DNA of 64,000 nt from Viscum album (Eukaryota > Streptophyta > Magnoliopsida > Santalales > Viscaceae), in contig OY728131.1 of the NCBI GenBank assembly GCA_963277665.1, forward strand, positions 1,391,928,688 through 1,391,992,687, written 5' to 3'. The number at the start of each line of letters is the position of its first letter. Position 1 is the first letter of the stretch. A program made the translations under genes and the position numbers. Shown piece after piece: positions 37,080 to 49,338 of this stretch. The notes beneath the pieces are model-generated. The model was not told the DNA's origin and did no database searches. It worked only from the letters and a program-made list of their open reading frames with translations.

Positions 37080-37345
37080 TATATGAAATTAAATCATGGG
37101 AATGAAAATGAGATCAGTAGATAAGGAACATTTATATTCCCTAATAGGGACAGATTCACAAAACATTGTTTCTAGGATACATCCCTTAGGAGTTTTGACT
37201 GACAAATCCTTTGTTAAATAAAATTGGGAATATCTATATTTCATAGAAAACTGGGTAGATATGAAACAATGCGATGATCCCGAATCAAATAAAGCATTTT
37301 CTAAACTTGACGAAACCATTAAATTACCAGTCTCCACTTCTTTTT
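37080..37345 (-). pseudogene. Tekay-type aspartic protease
   Basis: The open frame 37089-37337 contains ALFDSGSSHCFIS near 37290-37255, the retroviral-type catalytic D-S/T-G motif with its usual following residues. This is one of the better preserved parts, with the catalytic D, S and G intact. It is isolated by stops from gag and RT, so it would not be made as part of the polyprotein. Confidence 0.8.
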
Positions 37346-37379
37346 AGATTCAACCTCAACAGTAGTGATAGCATAAGCT

Positions 37380-38417
37380 TATCCTAGATCCATTTGCCTT
37401 TTCTGAGGAAAGTTCCCCTGACGCTTAGTAAATTCATTCTCATAATGCCCCATTTCTATACAATTGTAGCATTCAACACAGACAACCTCTTTCTTCCCCT
37501 TGCAATCACGAGCTTGGTGGCCTTTTTAACCACACTTGTAATAGACTACCATTCCCTTCAGGAAAGTACCAGGTGATTCTTCCCACATTTACTGTAGGAT
37601 GGATATTAAACATTTCCATTCTTCCCCTTATTTCCATTTTTATTTTTTTGGCAGATATATTCTTCTATTTCTTTGATTTAAAGTCATAAGACTAAGAGAA
37701 TTATTTTTCTATTTTGATATCACATGAGACAATATCTTCATATGATGAGAAGGATGGTGAGACTAATGCTCGACATAGAAATGGTTTTAAACCATCAAAT
37801 AAATGATCAATCTTACTTCTTGGGTTACGTATATAGTTTGAATCATGCATCGCTAACTTTGTAAAGTTATCCTCATACATTGCGACATTCTCATCCAACT
37901 ATTTCCCCATACTCCGAAATTGGATTTCCATATCTGATCGGTGGTCACGAGGAAAGTATTTTTCTAAGAAAATCTATTTAAAATCCTTCCATTCCATATT
38001 TGATATTTCATCATCTTCATTTGTGTTTTGAATCAATGACCACCATTGACCAACATCTCTAATGTTGCGGTAAACTAGCATGATAACTTTTTCCCTTTCA
38101 CTACTCCCCATGGTATGAAATATTTTCCCTATGGAATTTATCTATGTCTCAGCTACTAATGGATTTTTACTCTCATTGAACTTTGGTGGTTGTTTCCTCA
38201 TGAAGTGATCTCACATTGATCCTCCACACTGTAGATCAGGGTGCTCCATATAGGTAAGGTTATTATTCATAAGCAGAGTGAGTTGGCCCAGTATAGTGAT
38301 AAGTTGATCTACACCATTTGTATCGGAAGCTCCACTATAATTATCCTGAGTAGGATGGAAATCCCTTCATAGAGTTCGTGCATTAATACGGTTACCATTC
38401 TTTTTACTAGGCGCCAA
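37380..38417 (-). pseudogene. Tekay-type gag with two zinc knuckles, decayed
   Basis: Near 38417 the frame begins with GCGCCTAGTAAAAAG coding APSKKNG, preceded by TTG where an ATG start would be expected. A GGAGGATCA stretch and FMRKQPPKFNESKNPLVAE follow near 38190. Then come HTMGSSEREKVIM (about 38110), WWSLIQ (about 38040), MEWKDFK, FLEKYFPRDHRSDME (about 37960-37920) and the open frame 37701-37898 ending the capsid core. Near 37525 there is a CCHC knuckle, CG(stop)KGHQARDC, and near 37460 a second, CYNCIEMGHYENEF, whose last cysteine is lost. Gag forms the particle and binds RNA. The lost start, in-frame stops and broken second knuckle rule out function. Confidence 0.85.
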
Positions 38418-38898
38418 ACAATTTCATAAAATAGATTAGTTTATGAATCGAAATACATAATTCCAAACTTGTAAAACCCTTAACATAAATTGAACAGTTT
38501 ATGGATACAATCCATAATCAAAAAAAGGTTTTATTAGAGAATGTATATACTCCTAAACCCTTCATAATGGTTTGTAAAGAAAATGAGAATCGTCCTAAGC
38601 AAATCCCCCGGGAGGGTCGAAACCAAGAGTGTAGCAAGGCCCATTGTCGTGCACTAGTTCCCATTAGAGCCTAGCTCAAAGCGGTGTTTTTAGGTTTTAC
38701 CACTAGGTACATCTATGCCAGAGCCGCTTCAACCTTCTTGTATCTAGACAAGGATGTATTTCTTGGAAAACTCACAAAATTTCTATAATACAAAAATTCT
38801 ATGATGTTCTTATATACTAATCTACTATGTCTATCTTAGGGATATGTGCTTTAATCAGATTTTATCTAAATCTAGTTTTCATGGTTTGAACTAAAATT

Positions 38899-38910
38899 CC
38901 TCTAATACTA
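38899..38910 (-). other. Primer-binding site of the Tekay-type element
   Basis: The minus strand reads TAGTATTAGAGG two bases inside the 5' LTR, compared with TGGTATCAGAGC for initiator methionine tRNA. The differences are mostly of the C-to-T/G-to-A kind seen elsewhere in this decayed DNA. Confidence 0.65.
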
Positions 38911-38912
38911 AC

Positions 38913-41900
38913 TATAATTCCCCTACCCTAGTTACCTGGAGTCGGTTCATTATTACATAACATTGTCATTATCACAAAATATCATGTCTCAAAAGACCAA
39001 TTAGTTTAGTAGCCTTAGAAGTACTAGATACATTCATATGGTTTACATTACATAATAAGATGGAAAAATAAAACAACAGTGTTTCCATAGGCAAAACTGA
39101 GATCCCATAGACTATCCCTGCAGGTTAGTCATAATATACTTCTTCACATATTGAAAAAAATAAAACATAGAAACCGCTGAGCTATGATGCTCATTAAGGA
39201 TAATAATATAGGTGAAACTTTAATAAATAAGTATAAACATTTAAGGAAATGTATAAGACTAAAACAAAATCCTTTTAAACTTGAACTTCATAATAATATG
39301 GAAAGATAAAAATCAAATAATTCCATTTACTTATTCAAATGGATATTCTACTAGTCGGATAGTCACATGCAATAACAATATCCACATTCATAACGATGGA
39401 ATGCAAAATGCCAGACTTTTATAACCACATAGTCAAGGCCTTGTGTCGAGACTACAAATAAGATTTTGTTAAGGCATTGTGCCAAAACACTAGTTTGTTT
39501 CATGATACCTAACAATGCATCGAGGAGCTATAGCGAGCTCCACCCATCACTTATTAAGTCCAATGCATTTCTCATATGAATATTTTTAAGCATAACATGA
39601 ACATTCGAATTAAAACAAGCATACAAAATGTCAATACTTTAACCATAAACCATGAATGGTGTAAAAATAACGCATCCATAGTCAATAATATCACAGAACC
39701 TTCAATACAATATGGAAGATTTGTATCATAATAAATCACATTCAAATAAGCTTAAAATCCATCAAAGGATGTTGATATAGATGAAATCAAATCCTTTTTT
39801 TAGAGAAATATCTCTTTCTATTTTGAAATCACTTAAGAAAACATTTATTTTAAAATTATTCTTATAAGATTTTAAGGGAGGATTCGATGATGTTATAATG
39901 GCCGAAAATTTCTGTACCCACCATGTATGTTAAAAAAACATTATTACCTTAAATTTGTTGAAAAGGTCAAAAAGTACCTTGTTTGAAAAATGATGGAATG
40001 ATTCCTTTCAGAACATATAAGGTCAAATAAGGGTATAAATGAATTTAACCCTTTGTTTAGTAAATAGTAAAATTGTTTTGAAATACATTTTTATGAAGCA
40101 TGGATGTGGTTGATAAAGAGGTCCCAGTAGATAATTACGTATAAACAACCTTGGATAATGAAATGATTGTGAAATTAACCCTTATCTTTTACTTTTCATT
40201 GGTCAAGGGTAGGTTGAACTCATGTATAATTGTGAAATAAATGTTATTAAGTTATAAAAGGACCATATACATTAATATGATATCATATATGATCTTTTAA
40301 TATTGCTTTGTTAATATTATTTTTATATTATCGTTGTTTCGGGTGTTAACTGATTCGTTTTCCTTTATATGATTTGTTACATAAGTAATGTTTTTTAAAG
40401 ATAGGATGTATCTTATTCATATTAATAATTATATTAAGTCTTTAAATATTATTTTTAATCATCTAATGAAAATTAGAATTGAATGGATATGATGGAGAAG
40501 AAATCTAATTGCATTCGTGCAGACTATAATTCGTACGTACGCATGAGCGACAATATCATTCTTTTGAAACTAAAATATTATATAATTGGATGTTATGTCT
40601 TATATACTGAATCCTTATAATGTTATATTTATTATTTACATCAATTACACATCATTATTATACCCATACAAATAATAATGTATTGAATAACAATTACAAC
40701 ACGAAGTGGAGACGGTTAGTTGTACGTATGCACGTATGGTGACATATCACTAAAAGGATGGATAGAATAATGAATTTGGTTGTACCATATTTATAATAAC
40801 ATAATAGTATATAGAATATATTGTAGATATTATTTTAGAATGGAAAGAACAAATAAAGGGGTAGTGGAAGAAAAAATGAACTTGAAAGAGGGGATGAAAT
40901 ATTTACCTCTTCTTTGGGTTCTTCCTTTTGATGTGATCAAAAGGGCTCCTTAGGTTTTCTTTATGACTAATAAAATGCCTCTAGGATTAAGGTAAAATTG
41001 TTTAGAGGTTATTTGGGTACTTGTTGGCAGAGAAAAATGACTTTGAAGGTGTGAATTAGAGAGAACGGGGAGTGAGCTTTTATAAGAGGGGTGAGGGGAA
41101 CCTTAGGAAAAGCTAGAAATATTATTTTTTAAAAATATCATTTTCGGTTTCTAATGTCTCTAAAATATATTATTTAAATTATAAGGTTGTGATGGGTCAA
41201 AAACCACTCAACCAATATGTTTTAGACATGTTTGGGTAACTATATTTACCTCATCTTTTAGATTTAACTCTTTGTTAAATAGTATGACATTTTCCATGTC
41301 TCTTTTTATTTTTATATTATATGGTTAATAAACATAATATATACTTCCAAGCGAACTCCAAGTGGTTAATTAATGATACATCTATCATTACATAATTCCT
41401 TTGGCCAAACCTTATATTTTTAAGAATAGAATATCAATTAATAATATAATATTTGTTTTAAAAACTCTTTTTTGTCAATTCTGACACTATTTGGTATTTT
41501 GTGTTTTCTAAATTCATAACAGCATTATTAATTTGAAAAAAATTCATCTAAATGACACTAATATTTCATATTAACCTAGAAATTAGTGGAATTTATAAAA
41601 AGTCTGATATTACGTTTATTTGGATATTTATAATATCAATTATTTTAATCATTCATTAATACGGTAATTATTGCATCATCATTATGTCATAAATATATTT
41701 AATTATTTAATGTCTAAAAAATATAAATAAAATACTATTACATTGTGAATATTTTTATCTTTCTAAAGAATATTTATAGTTGAATTTATCTTATGTTTAG
41801 CCCTATATGAAAAATGATTTAGTTACTTTTAACTCTTATTTGAATTAAATAATAATAAATGTCCTAATATAATCCATGTGGACCTAAAGGATCATATTTT

Positions 41901-42607
41901 ATTCCTAAGGTTTTTTTTGTTCAAAATACACTTATCCAATAGAATTAGGACATGTGTTATGGTAATAATAATGTCAATTTTTCCTTAATTACCCTATTTA
42001 AATTAAACCGTGGTAAATAAAACTAAAAAGTTAATATTCACCAAAAAATATTTGCATCTTATTGAACCACATTTTGCTTACTGATATCAATTGTGTCTCT
42101 CAGATTTTTGAAATTCAACTCACAAAATTGGTAAAATTATGTTTTATGTAAATTTTCAGATTCTCCTAAGAGGTGGGTAAAAGACGGTAAAAAGTTCATT
42201 AATAATTTTATATATGTAAAATTATTATAAACTAACTCCAATGAAATACTTTGAACTTATATATGTATTATGTATCTCTTTTGACCTAAAATAAATTTAA
42301 ATAAAATAAATATTTATTTAAATAAAAATTTTGTTTTAAACTATAACTTAGTGTTTTTCACTATTCATCATAAAATAAAAGTTATCAGAAAAATACCAAA
42401 AAATCACCCTAAGATAATTTTGATATCTCGAATCCAAAAATGCAGTCCATTTTGAAAGATAAATTTTATTTAATTTCAAAATGTGGGTATTAATATTCAT
42501 AACGGCTAGTTTGATTGATTGTGGTGTGTTATAACTCAAAGTTGCATACAACACACACTACTGTATTATTCAAAGAGAAGCATACCGTGGAAGATAGGTG
42601 TGTTACA
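38913..42607 (-). repeat. 5' LTR of the Tekay-type element (about 3.7 kb)
   Basis: The minus strand starts TGTAACACACC at 42607. The last bases have decayed from TG to TA on the plus strand at 38913. It is the partner of 30206-33912. Confidence 0.9.
41077..41086 (-). promoter_or_regulatory. Candidate TATA box of the 5' LTR promoter
   Basis: The minus strand reads CTTATAAAAG, followed by a pyrimidine-rich CTCACTCCCCGTTCTCTC stretch where a start site would be expected about 30 bases on. It lies about 1.5 kb into the LTR, so U3 would be about 1.5 kb and R-U5 about 2.1 kb. The same context is kept in the other LTR at 32366-32375. The transcription start is inferred, not seen. Confidence 0.5.
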
Positions 42608-42612
42608 GGTCA
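42608..42612. other. Target-site duplication GGTCA (right)
   Basis: This is the right partner of the duplication at 30201-30205, directly after the LTR end TGTTACA. Confidence 0.9.
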
Positions 42613-42921
42613 AGTCAACTAGATCAATAAAAAAATTTATCCCTTGTTCTATAGACAACAACAACAACCAAGATTCATTAAGCCTAGCTTCTACGGTAGA
42701 AAGTATCATAGGCCATTTCTTATAGCCTATTTTAATCCAATCAGGTCAGGGTCATTCATCCAAATGTCTCATGGTTAGGGTTTGAAAAATAATTAGAAAA
42801 AATATTATTATTTAAATACATTAATATCCTTTGGGTTATTATGTTAATAATTTATGATTTATTAAATTCAAACATCCCTACTCTCGATCCCTACCCTGAG
42901 TGGTTTAGCTACGCATGGTTT

Positions 42922-43087
42922 AATTGACCCATAATGGGTAAAGGATTGAAAAGGTGATTAACATAAAAATAAAAATTGAGATTAGAAAATTTCAAATCAT
43001 GAATAATTGACCCATAATGGGTAAAGGATTGAAAGGTGATTAACATAAAAATAAAAATTGAGATTAGAAAATTTCAAATAATGAAAG
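42922..43087. repeat. 83-bp tandem duplication in the Athila-type LTR
   Basis: The segment beginning AATTGACCCATAATGGGTAA occurs at 42922 and again at 43005. The copies are nearly identical, with one base missing in a run of A. The left LTR has a single copy near 18700, so the duplication arose after insertion and is young relative to the surrounding decay. Confidence 0.85.
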
Positions 43088-43946
43088 GGTTAAGATTTAT
43101 TAGTTAAATAATATTCCATCAATAATAAGAAATTTAAAACATCATTCAATCAAAAATTCAATTGATTACCCACATGCAATTGGAATGAAAAATAAAATAG
43201 CAAGGATTCATTGTAGATTGATGATCTAGATTAAAAATGCATGAAACATGGTAATGGTGATGCAAAAAAAAGATGTGTAAATCCTATAATATAAATCCAC
43301 AGCTCTTTTATAAAAATATAATAGTTATGTTAAATGATGAAAAATGATTTTAGGAGAAATGGGTTGAAGAAATTAGAGGGAAATCATAGAAAATATGAGA
43401 GTTCAGTATTTCTATCTCTGGTGCAAAAACAAGGGTGTAAATATTGTTATATTACACGACATATAATAAGTTTCCATGAAGATTAATTCTAATCCAATAT
43501 TCTAACTATGAATCTTCAATATGAAATGAATCTCACATGAGTCTCATCCAAGAACTTCGAGAGTTGGAAATTGAATGCTTTTAGGATGTGTAACTAAACA
43601 TCACGAGGTGTATATTCCATTGGTCTGCACCTTCAAAGTTGGAATAAAAGTTCAAATGGTACATGATGTGTATTGATTATTCACATAATGTAATGGTTTC
43701 AAGGATTATAAATCTTTCCTGATAAGTCATATGCTGTAAAAAATGGATACACATTATGTTATGGAGTTTCATGACGTGCGATGGTTATTTTTTGTTCATT
43801 TATCTAGATTTTCCTTTGAAACCTTGAACGCATACTTCCTATCATAAAAAACATAAACATGTTTCATTATTTTGTAAAAAAAATGATAATACTTTTTAAA
43901 ATGACATCAAAATGTATATATGATTTTACCTTTTTAGAATATGTCA

Positions 43947-44429
43947 AATTTTAAATGAAAAGTTATAATAACTAATCCATATAGCTTAACATCGTGTAGT
44001 AAGGACTGGTCTTGTATAATATCTATTTAAATAGACATTCATACTTAATATTCCTAAAATATTTTTTTAAGAACAATTGATAATATTAAAAAAAAAATAG
44101 GAATTTTCCTCATCAATATTCGTGTTTATCAAAATTATTTATTGAAGATATTTTATACTGATAATTATTCTGTAAATGTATTTTTCTCCAATAATTAACT
44201 CTATTCACACTTGTTTTAATGTAATCTTCTTATCATTTAAAAACACATAATTTTTAATCAAATTATAGGAGTATGAAAAAAATTATCAATTTACAGCAGG
44301 AATAGATTTTCCTACCATTGTGTCATTTATTCTATATGAAATTACCTATCAAAATATAAAAGGGTTTCCAAATAAAATATTTTACTCATGATTATAAAAA
44401 TTTTATTTATTTAAATGTAAAACAATGGA
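43947..44429. other. AT-rich flank of the Athila-type element
   Basis: Unassigned sequence between the outer edge of the Athila-type 5' LTR and the right copy of the paired repeat. No motif was recognised. Confidence 0.4.
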
Positions 44430-45420
44430 AAATGATATTTATTTTTTTTCAACCTAGATTTAAATTGATTTTACATAATTATTTTTTATATATTTGAAGA
44501 TACTTAAATTATTGTTATGTTCCAGATAAATATTTGATCTTATGATACTATCCACTTCTATTACCTGGATGACATACAGTGATGATGTTTTATTGATGAT
44601 TTTTTACACCCATTTCCTTCCAATCGGTTAATTAAAATTTGAATTAATAACAGATGCTTTAATTTTCAAACAGAATATATATAAATGGATTATTACTATA
44701 TGATGGGTTGTTCAATTAGGACCCTCTAATGCATTCTCATGATCATGTGAATGGTACACAAGATGTTATCAAAATATATAATGTAAATAAGAGGATTCCA
44801 AAGACCAAGGGTACATAGGTGGTAATCCTATACTCAATATGTTATATGGCTGGTGAGCCCAAGTATACTAATATTATATGTGGATTAGTTTTCATTTGAA
44901 TACATCTATAATATTTTTTATATGATAACATTTATGACATATTTATTTTTTATATTACTATCTTATCCTCCATAGAATGTTATTATATTTTCATTCTTCA
45001 GAGCTATAATTACATGGTATATGTATGATAAGTTCTGATTACACTCCCCTTTATTTTATAGCGAACTCTTATTTGTTAATGTTTTATTTATAATATCTTT
45101 TTCTATGCTCTTTCTTTTAAAATTATTCTTCTTTAACCCATTTGATGTTTCAGTAATAATTTTTCTCCTTAATGAGTTTTTGAGGTCACTATTTATTTTG
45201 TTTTCCATTACCCATGTTATGCATATGAGTATAACATATGAGATGTCAATAAGGCGGTTCAATATTGCGTTATTAAGGACAAATGATCACAAGATTTATG
45301 AAATTTTTTTATGTAGATAATCTCGAAAGTCACAAAACATAAAGGTCATCTAGAGTTTTTGGTGTTATTTTTATATATAATATTAATATGAAATATATGT
45401 AATTTTAACTTGCGTAATAA
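44430..45420 (+). repeat. Right copy of the paired repeat (matches 12000-13030)
   Basis: It shares ordered blocks with 12000-13030, including diverged versions of the 30-bp tandem units near 44750-44900 and the terminal ACTTGGTATCA near 45416-45426. If both copies are LTRs of one element, the Athila-type and 5S elements were inserted inside it. However, the primer-binding-site-like end appears after both copies, which argues for two independent copies. The overlapping open frames at 45056-45262 (minus) and 45105-45320 (plus) are mutual shadows without known domains. Confidence 0.5.
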
Positions 45421-48400
45421 CACTTGGTATCAAATATAATTTATAAAGAACATTCTTTTGTCATTAGACCTGAGAGTGGGGGTATGAGGTTCCTCAAGGA
45501 TGGAATTACTATTATATGGTTAATGTGATGTTTGATTTCACTGATTGGATATGTGGACTAAATGAATCCGTACTCTAGTTTTTTAAGCTGGGTAAACGTT
45601 ACAATATAAATTATGAAGCTTTAGGAGTTCATTTTAGTGACTTCCTGAATAAATTTGAGTGAATTATATATTATGTATCTCATTACATCAAAACTCATGA
45701 TAATATTCATTTGAACATTAGTCTTCAGTTATAGAGAATTTTGACTTCATTTAATTTTCAGTAAAAAAATATTTGGGTGATATTTATTTTTTACACCATC
45801 CATATCATTTTTAGTAATATATTTTCTCATGTAGGTATTTACCTGAGAAAATGGATGTGTTTGGAGTATCTCCTATCATTCAGCTATGAAATGGTGTATA
45901 CATTATGAAAAGGAAATTTCATGGTAGTTGTACATAATATACAATCCACATTGGATATTGATTAAGAATATAATTTTGAATATATGTATGTGTGTCTATT
46001 ATCAATGTATCATATAGATGTTTCTAAAGATAAGGGTTATGCGGTGTTATCACCATTGACAACTTCTTTATCCTTATTCATGTAGGTGAAAGTGGGGACT
46101 GGTTTTGATTTTGATTAAATGTTTATTCAATGAATGATATATGGTGGGGAGAAGGTTCTTGGGTGACCATTTGATATTTAGTCTCTCTTGTATATACATA
46201 GATGTAATATGGTTCAATTACATATGTGATAAGTGGTTATATGTAATTTTCATAACTCTCTATAGGAAGTTCATCTTAAATTCTCAAATATGTATCATGG
46301 CGGTTAACATAACATTTTTATCACGAGATTATGATTGATGTGGATAATTTTTTATAAGGATTACTTAATAGTCAGAACATAAATGTTAAGCATAAAAGGT
46401 ATCTTTTGTAATTGTTTCCTATTCTTGTGTAGAAATAATCTGATACAATGATAGATTTTTTGATGTGTTTTTCATGACAATAATAATGGAGGGGTTTGAT
46501 TTTAGAGTAGATTTATTAGCTTATAATATTTATTCATTTATTGTCCATTTGATAGATGTGAAATGATAATTCATTTGTAAAGGTGATTGTGCATGGTATT
46601 TATAATTTTGACATGGTTCCAAGTGGTACCATTTAAAAATGTTAAATAATATCCAAATATTAAAGCATTGGGATTTTATTTATTTAGGGAAATTGAGAAT
46701 TTTATATCATGGATATAAAATAGGGATTCTGAGTACACTGTCCTAGTTATAAAGAATATGTTGAGTGCCTATATATTTTACTTGGGTAGTGCATGGGAGG
46801 AATATCTATAATTGAGATATTTTATTTATAATAACAATTAATATAGATTGCTTTAAATTTCATATTTCATGTATATTTATATGAAATCATGTAAATCACC
46901 CATATATTTGATATAGGTGGGTGGTTCATCATTACATAGTACTAGCATTTTTTCAAAAACCAATAATAGATTTTATTAGATTAGGAATAGTTTTATTGTG
47001 ATAAAATTATGAAAAAATAACATTACTATAAAATACAATGACTATTGGAGTACTCTGTTGGGTATCATTTGTTTATTTGGGTTTAATAGTTGTTGGGGAA
47101 CTAGAATATGAAAAACTGGGGGAGGATAGAGCATATTTTTATAGGATACCTTACCATTATTTAGTGGATTTAGGTATGTTGTTTATTTGTTTAACTAAAA
47201 TTTATAGTTCACCAATATATAATATTTTTTTCAAGAATTGCAACAAAGGAGATATGAGACTGAGCTATCTTATGTGGTTCATTTTAATAAAGTGAAGTCA
47301 GAGGTAGATACATCATTTTCATAGTATTATATGTATATTAATAATTATAATTAGGTGATATTTGGATGTATTATGACAGTTTTTCTTGTGTTTTGGAAGA
47401 ATGGATGTATTTTAGATGTACATGGAAGAAAACATAAACCTGAGGTTTTAGCGGTTGAAGTTGTATACTAGAGATGCTCAGGAAAACATACCAGGGATGA
47501 AATTCCTTGTAGTGGGGATTTATAAATAAAATGGCTCTATTTGGGATGTTATTTATTAAATTAAAATGTTTTATATATTTATTTTACATATTTTATATAT
47601 GTTTTGAAGTTCGTGTAAGGGAAAATAATATTTTTTATGATATAATAGCAGTTTGAATGATGATTCCAAAATAAGAGGTGACCAAAACTCTGATGACTAT
47701 AATTGAGAGTATATTAGGTGGGTAAAGGATTTATTGTTTCATATATAATTCCAATATAATTCAATTAGTTATAACTTAATCTCAATGTATTTATCCTGAT
47801 ATCATATTTAATGAGTAACATTATCAATTTTTTCAATTTTTTATTTTATTTTTTAGTTTTTAGTTTTTCTCAAATTAAAGTTTTTTTGAACTAAAATCCA
47901 CTGGTTCTCTTAAGATTATCCTTTATTCCTTTGAATATGTCCCATTATATTATTTTTTTAATATTTATCTATTGAGTATGATATACTCAAAATATTAAAG
48001 ATATCAAAAGTTCTGTGGTTTAATTCAAAATTTCTTTATTTTTGTTTATGATAATTTTTGTAACTAAGAGGTTGTGTATTAGATTTTTTAATAATAAATA
48101 TTTTATTTATTGAAAATGAAAAGTTGTTAAAATTTATAGTCAACCATATAGTTATTTGATGAAAAGTGTAGAGGGTTACCATAAATGGGGTCTATATTTA
48201 GAGAATAATTCATTGGATTGACATATATGGAATGTGGTAAAGTATTGAACCCACGACGATGGATATATGGAGGAATGAGAGTACATGATATTTTTTTATA
48301 AAATTTTCATTGATTCAGAAGATCTAGACTTGTTATTTTAAGATAAATTTATCTTATATTGTGTATGATCTTACATAGATTCATTTAGATAAGAATATAA

Positions 48401-49338
48401 TTATTTTGTTAAAGTAATAGCATATCACATCAAAATTATTTTTCTAACATCATAGAGGATGGTATATAAGATTAATAATTAATTAATTAAGGTTGTGTTA
48501 GAGTAAAAAGATTCTAAATAAGAATAAATATAGATTTATGGATGGATATATGATCTATAAGGTAAAACTACTCTAAAATGATCTCACATAAGTGTAAACA
48601 TAACATAATTGAGAACAACATGTTGAAGATCATACCAAAACTAGGGAAACTTTTCATTATATGAATCATATAAGAATAAATAATTATAGATCATGAAGTA
48701 CATTTTCACATTATGTAACATACTAAAGTAAAATTTTTCTTACATATAAGTTAATCAAGTCCATATAAGGGTAAAAACTCATCATAACATGTCATGTATA
48801 AGAATTACTTTAGGTTGTGTAAGAATAATTTCTAGAGAAACACTCTATAATATGTATCATTCCACCATAGTGGTGAGAGATTTAATAAGGGTGATGTGAG
48901 GATAAGATGAATGATTAATTTTAGGTGTGTTTTTTATGAAATATAAAACCATTGATGAATTAGAATGCATCCTTTTACACAGTGTATAACGATATCATCG
49001 CACCGCTATTATGATATTCTAAGAGATGTGAAATATCATGACACAATTATTTGGGTGTTTTAAATGATAATAACACAGATGTTTTATATATATATTTTTA
49101 CTAAGGACCATACCAAAATAAATATTTCTACATAATAGTATGGATGAGGACTACAAGGATCATAACATAGGGAACCTAATCATTCAGTGATCAAGAAGTT
49201 TCCAAAATGATTCTATTTGAATTTAAAATGGGAAGATTTACATCAAGAATTATGTAATTTTATTGACTTAATTTCATGTAATTAACCAGTTTAAATGGAA
49301 GGAAAACATGTATTAAGCTTAGAATATTAGAGTAATTA
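45421..49338. other. Unrecognised AT-rich sequence
   Basis: No retrotransposon domain, RNA gene or host exon was recognised in about 3.9 kb. The open frames at 46141-46338 and 47038-47295 are hydrophobic and AT-driven. The sequence could be the decayed internal region of the repeat at 44430-45420. A poor match to copia gag was considered and not accepted. Confidence 0.4.

Larger units (their letters stand above)
30206..42607 (-). mobile_element. Structurally complete Tekay-type Ty3/gypsy chromovirus (12.4 kb)
   Basis: Two LTRs of about 3.7 kb (30206-33912 and 38913-42607) flank 5.0 kb of internal sequence that holds gag, protease, RT, RNase H, integrase and a C-terminal chromodomain-like tail, all on the minus strand. 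The flanks are the perfect 5-bp duplication GGTCA (30201-30205 and 42608-42612). A primer-binding site lies inside the right LTR and a purine tract inside the left LTR. The element landed in the LTR of the Athila-type element. The lineage call rests on the integrase tail, the chromodomain-like ending and the very long LTRs (Tekay/Del). A hand alignment of about 110 bp of the two LTRs differs at roughly 15% of sites, so the insertion is old. All genes are broken. Confidence 0.9.
17998..43946 (-). mobile_element. Athila/Tat-type Ty3/gypsy element, interrupted by a younger element
   Basis: On the minus strand, the 5' LTR is 43946-42608 plus 30205-29815, and the 3' LTR is 19662-17998. Between them lie gag, protease, RT, RNase H and integrase remnants in Ty3/gypsy order (about 29450 down to 24190), then an extra ORF remnant (about 24000-22700) downstream of integrase, then a long non-coding 3' region. 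The motifs match the Athila lineage: the protease context 'kmrDhGcFsIPCtI', the RT words KKDHFSFPFMDKIL, and the integrase end 'WSGPFEVV..FPHG'. The LTR length of about 1.7 kb and the extra ORF also fit Athila. A Tekay-type element sits inside the 5' LTR. All frames are broken. The outer target duplication is not recognisable, so the outer edges are approximate. Confidence 0.8.
42608..43946 (-). repeat. Outer part of the split Athila-type 5' LTR
   Basis: It resumes the LTR exactly after the Tekay-type element, starting with the repeated GGTCA. It matches 18391-19662 to its end. Unlike the left LTR it carries an 83-bp tandem duplication (42922-43087). Confidence 0.75.

Noticed and set aside
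47780..47890. Inverted match between T-rich sequence here and A-rich sequence near 61200-61260
   Set aside because: The similarity consists of simple A/T-rich words and does not extend into the flanks.
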